A stretch of 64,000 bases of DNA from Calothrix sp. NIES-4101. GTDB taxonomy: Bacteria; Cyanobacteriota; Cyanobacteriia; Cyanobacteriales; Nostocaceae. Each line of letters opens with the position of its first letter. Positions within the stretch are counted from its first letter, which is position 1. The DNA is taken from assembly GCA_004296455.1 (NCBI GenBank), contig AP018280.1, positions 930,001-994,000 of the forward strand, in the 5' to 3' direction. A model generated the notes under the pieces. That model did no database searches and was not told the origin of the DNA. It worked only from the letters and a program-made list of their open reading frames with translations. A program made the position numbers and the translations under genes. Below, piece by piece: positions 60,965 to 64,000 of this stretch.

Positions 60965-61898
60965 GTAGTTAAGATGTGGTATCCAGAAAACGAGCTAGGT
61001 GAGAGGCTAACGCGGAACTGGAAAATCTGGAGATTGAGAATACCGAGAATTCTGAATCATTTAGTTATTAGCCAAAGTGAATCTGATCATAATCCAGTCG
61101 AAAAAGGTAAAACCAGAGGGAATCAACCTTTTTCCTGCTGCATCCTGAGTTCGGAATTGTAGCTTCTAACACTAGTTTGCAACAATCCATCAGCAAAATA
61201 AATTAATTACTTTTGAGCCTGATTATTATTTCACAACTAATTAATTGAATATTTAAAAGTTTCTGGTATTATTTTCCTGAAATCTCTGATACGCACAACC
61301 AGCTTGAACCTTAACCAATCTGATTAGCGATCGCGCTCAATCTAGCTTTATCTGCTAGAATCTCACATTAAATAGCCAAACACACACATATCCGCAAAGA
61401 TTTATCCGGCAAATATCAATAGTTCTGGCAAAATCACTTGATATCTATAAAAAAATAGTCCCCATCAACTCCTAACCTCTAATAACGAAAACATCTTCGA
61501 GCAAAAGCTAGTTATCAAACCCTAATAAATATGGCACTAAATCAGCAGCTTGATTTTAAATTTATTTCCCCTCTCAGGTATATGATATGTGAAATAGAAA
61601 TTGTGCGGTATAAATTATGAAAAACTGAAGATACCCTAGTTGCATATTCGGAAATACTATATATTCAGAGATTATGGTTGGGTAAAAATAACTAAATTTG
61701 CTGCGGTTCATTATTAAGAAATTAAATCCGAAAATGAAAGACTTATAAAATTTTTACACTACGTCTTTATACCCTTGCTAAAATTACAAACTTTATCCCA
61801 ATATGGTTTAGCAATAATAGGCAAAATCACATCCCAATTAAGCTAAATTAACGTAATACTTACAATCCCGCAATATTTAATAAATTAAAACAACGCCT
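60965..61898. other. 934-base AT-rich gap without a recognised gene
   Basis: No protein-like frame, tRNA or strong hairpin was found. One HIP1 site lies near 61328. It probably includes the promoter of the PP2C gene at 61899. Confidence 0.4.
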
Positions 61899-63293
61899 GT
61901 GCCTCAACCACCTTCCCAACCTACTGATAGTAATAACAGTGCCACTACGGATGTCACCCCCGTCGTCGCGCTCAAAGAACTTGTGGCAAGGCTACATCGT
62001 GAACAAAATAAAATTCAAGATTTACTCAGTTCGTTGGGATTTGCACTGAGAAGTTTTAACAATTTGAATCAGTTTCTCGAATTAATACCGTTAATGGCAA
62101 CAAGAGTGACTGACGCTGACGGCAGTGCTTTATTTCTCTACAAACCTAATGGGCAAGTACGATTAGAACAATTACACTGGCAAGATAGTCGTCAACGCAA
62201 AGATATTCGTAAAGCACTGGAAACAGCCAGTAGTCAAATCGCATTGCTATCCAATACTGTCCCATTAACGACAACTACAGGGATGCTAGACGACCAAATG
62301 CATCGCTGCTTAGGCCCAGATGTACAGATTTTTGGTACGGCAATATTAGTAAAGCATAATGAACGTGGATGGCTGTACGTTTTGAGTCGCGACCCAGATT
62401 ATACTTGGACAGAAACCAGGCAGAAGTTAGTCCGTTTGGTTGCAGATCAAACCGCAGTCGCCATTGAAAACGACGAATTAGCAGTTGAACTGCGGAAAAA
62501 AGAACGTCTTGATCAAGAATTAGAAATTGGCGCAGAAATTCAAAGGCGACTTTTACCACGTCAATGTCCGATAATTCCTGGTGTTGCTCTAGCTGCACGT
62601 TGTAAACCAGCGAACCGAGTTGGTGGTGATTATTATGATTTTATTCCTACCAATCACGACCAAATTCAACCCAGTGGTAAAAATCCTATCGCCACAGAAG
62701 AAATAGGTCGTTGGGGCTTGGTTGTGGGGGATGTGATGGGTAAAGGTGTCCCTGCTGGCTTAATTATGACAATGATGCGGGGAATGTTGCGGGGCGAGGT
62801 TTTACATGGTCATCCACCACGACGAATTTTACAGAATTTGAATCGCGTTATGTATGCAGATTTGGAAAATTCCAATCGTTTTGTGACGTTATTCTATTCT
62901 GAATTTGACCCCGATACAAAAATTTTGTCCTATAGCAATGCTGCACATAATCCTCCTTTATGGTGGCACGCTGCGACAAAAACAGTTACCCGTTTAGATA
63001 CTTTAGGAATGCTGATTGGTTTAGATGCCAATAGTCAATATGAAGATGGGCAAGCCCTGTTAGAATCAGGAGATGTTGTAATTTATTATACTGATGGTAT
63101 GACGGATGCGGCATCTGCAAGTGGCGATCGCTTTGATGAAGAGAATCTAATTGAGTCACTAAATATTGCTTGTCGCATTTATCGTGACCCTCAAGAAATA
63201 CTTGATTATATGTTTAATAAGGTACAGGATTTCATCGGTGGTGAGAAGCAAAACACTGATGATATGACATTAGTTGTGTTGCAAGTCAAGTAA
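61899..63293 (+). CDS. GAF-containing PP2C (RsbU/SpoIIE-type) phosphatase
   Basis: Regulatory protein phosphatase of 464 residues. A coiled helix (~25-50), a GAF domain (~55-195), a linker helix (LRKKERLDQELEIGAEIQRRLLP) and the PP2C_SIG domain (~215-464) with RVGGDYYDF, VVGDVMGKGVPAGLIM, YSNAAHNPPL, IYYTDGMTDA and NTDDMTLVVL. The metal-binding aspartates are present, so it should be active. Such proteins dephosphorylate anti-sigma antagonists, but no partner is adjacent. Translation starts at GTG 61899. Confidence 0.92.
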   Translation: MPQPPSQPTDSNNSATTDVTPVVALKELVARLHREQNKIQDLLSSLGFALRSFNNLNQFLELIPLMATRVTDADGSALFLYKPNGQVRLEQLHWQDSRQRKDIRKALETASSQIALLSNTVPLTTTTGMLDDQMHRCLGPDVQIFGTAILVKHNERGWLYVLSRDPDYTWTETRQKLVRLVADQTAVAIENDELAVELRKKERLDQELEIGAEIQRRLLPRQCPIIPGVALAARCKPANRVGGDYYDFIPTNHDQIQPSGKNPIATEEIGRWGLVVGDVMGKGVPAGLIMTMMRGMLRGEVLHGHPPRRILQNLNRVMYADLENSNRFVTLFYSEFDPDTKILSYSNAAHNPPLWWHAATKTVTRLDTLGMLIGLDANSQYEDGQALLESGDVVIYYTDGMTDAASASGDRFDEENLIESLNIACRIYRDPQEILDYMFNKVQDFIGGEKQNTDDMTLVVLQVK

Positions 63294-63542
63294 TAATTAG
63301 TGAGTCTGGCAAGTAAGCACTTAGATAGAATTAATAACTTCGGATGAGGTGTGGATTTAAGTGACCATTTCTTTACCAGCCTAAGAGCCAATTGGGTTCA
63401 GCATAGCCGCCACAATGCGAATACCTGCGGTATTATCTGCGATCGCACATCACTTTCCTTTCACAAAATCACTCTTGATGAGAGAATATTAAAGATATGT
63501 TACGTAGCTCTCTAATTACTCCCAGCCCAAGGAATAAAAAGA

Positions 63543-64000
63543 ATGTGGAAAAGACTTGGATTAATTTTTTTATTAGTTTTTAGCTTGAATTTTAGCTATT
63601 CTAATATGGCGGTGGCAGCTGGACTCAAAAGTTTTGCAGATACAGATGACGGCTACGAGTTTACATACCCGACTGGTTGGGTACAAGTTAAAGTTGCTAA
63701 TGGTCCCGATGTAGTATTCCACGATATTATTGAACCATCAGAAAACGTATCCGTGGTGATTAGCCCAGTTCCAGGAGGAAAAACCCTATCTGAGCTAGGG
63801 ACACCTGGAGAAGTCGGTTATAAATTAGGAAAAAATGCTCTGGCACCTGAAGGTTCGGGGCGCGAAGCTGAATTAGTCGATGCTGCCGAAAGGGAATTTA
63901 ATGGCAAAAAATATTACAAATTTGAATATTTAATTAAGCTTCCCAATAATAAGCAACGTCACAATTTAGCCAGTGTTTCTGTTAGTCGTGGTAAATTATT
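63543..64000 (+). CDS. PsbP-like photosystem II protein (CyanoP), 5' part
   Basis: An open frame running off the window edge. A signal peptide (MWKRLGLIFLLVFSLNFSYS) is followed by AGLKSFADTDDGYEFTYPTGWVQVKV and ENVSVVISPV, the PsbP-family start. CyanoP is normally a lumenal lipoprotein that helps photosystem II assembly. No cysteine is present in the signal region here, so lipid anchoring is not predicted. AAGGAATAAAAAGA precedes the ATG. Confidence 0.88.
   Translation, partial: MWKRLGLIFLLVFSLNFSYSNMAVAAGLKSFADTDDGYEFTYPTGWVQVKVANGPDVVFHDIIEPSENVSVVISPVPGGKTLSELGTPGEVGYKLGKNALAPEGSGREAELVDAAEREFNGKKYYKFEYLIKLPNNKQRHNLASVSVSRGKL

Noticed and set aside
60878-61162. A 94-codon plus-strand frame after ftsY
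   Set aside because: Its first part lies inside the MITE-like element, and the peptide has no protein-like pattern.

Overview
The window comes from a filamentous, phycoerythrin-containing cyanobacterium, most likely of the Nostocales. Evidence: AT-rich DNA scattered with the HIP1 palindrome GCGATCGC, phycoerythrin subunits and their bilin lyases, a CcaS/CcaR green/red light system, a hormogonium-type chemotaxis cluster (hmp), an HpsJ-like protein, a PatA-type regulator, and many GAF/PAS kinases, Ser/Thr kinases and WD40 proteins.

Layout. 0.1-1.7 kb: a frameshifted IS66 transposase. 2-12.4 kb: a phycoerythrin and chromatic-acclimation island with a CpeT-type lyase, cpeB-cpeA, a long hairpin, cpeY-cpeZ and, on the other strand, cpeF, an unknown 84-residue coiled-coil gene and ccaR. 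Divergent from ccaR, behind a CcaR-box-like triple repeat, lie two wrecked rod-linker genes, then intact cpeR and ccaS. 12.5-16.5 kb: GH100 invertase, a short-chain dehydrogenase and an orphan HyuB-type oxoprolinase subunit. 17-20.8 kb: two leucine tRNAs flanking an M48 protease and murA, then an RNA methyltransferase. 21-28.6 kb: a histidine-specific methyltransferase family protein, a CHASE hybrid kinase, a REC-kinase fusion, DUF3386 and Nfu. 28.8-37.2 kb: GH57 glycosidase, two Ser/Thr kinases (one with WD40 repeats) and prolyl oligopeptidase. 37.4-50.8 kb: the chemotaxis cluster hmpA-B-C-D-E, with hmpF divergent. 50.8-56.5 kb: tilS, two KGK-domain genes (one frameshifted at an A7 run), ccsA, an HpsJ-like protein and a glycosyltransferase. 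57.4-64 kb: DUF502 protein, nusB, ftsY, a MITE-like element, a GAF-PP2C phosphatase and the 5' part of a psbP-like gene.

How the genes work together. In the light island the expected cascade is: green light activates CcaS, which phosphorylates CcaR; CcaR binds the repeats at 8445-8475 and drives the operon ending in cpeR; CpeR activates cpeBA; and CpeY, CpeZ, CpeF and CpeT attach phycoerythrobilin. The regulatory and chromophorylation parts look intact. The structural linker genes that should precede cpeR have collapsed to an N-terminal stub and a stub joined to a C-terminal tail. This is the most notable observation in the window. The hmp cluster is a complete pilus-motility signalling set. 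I saw no CRISPR array, rRNA, prophage or evident defence system.
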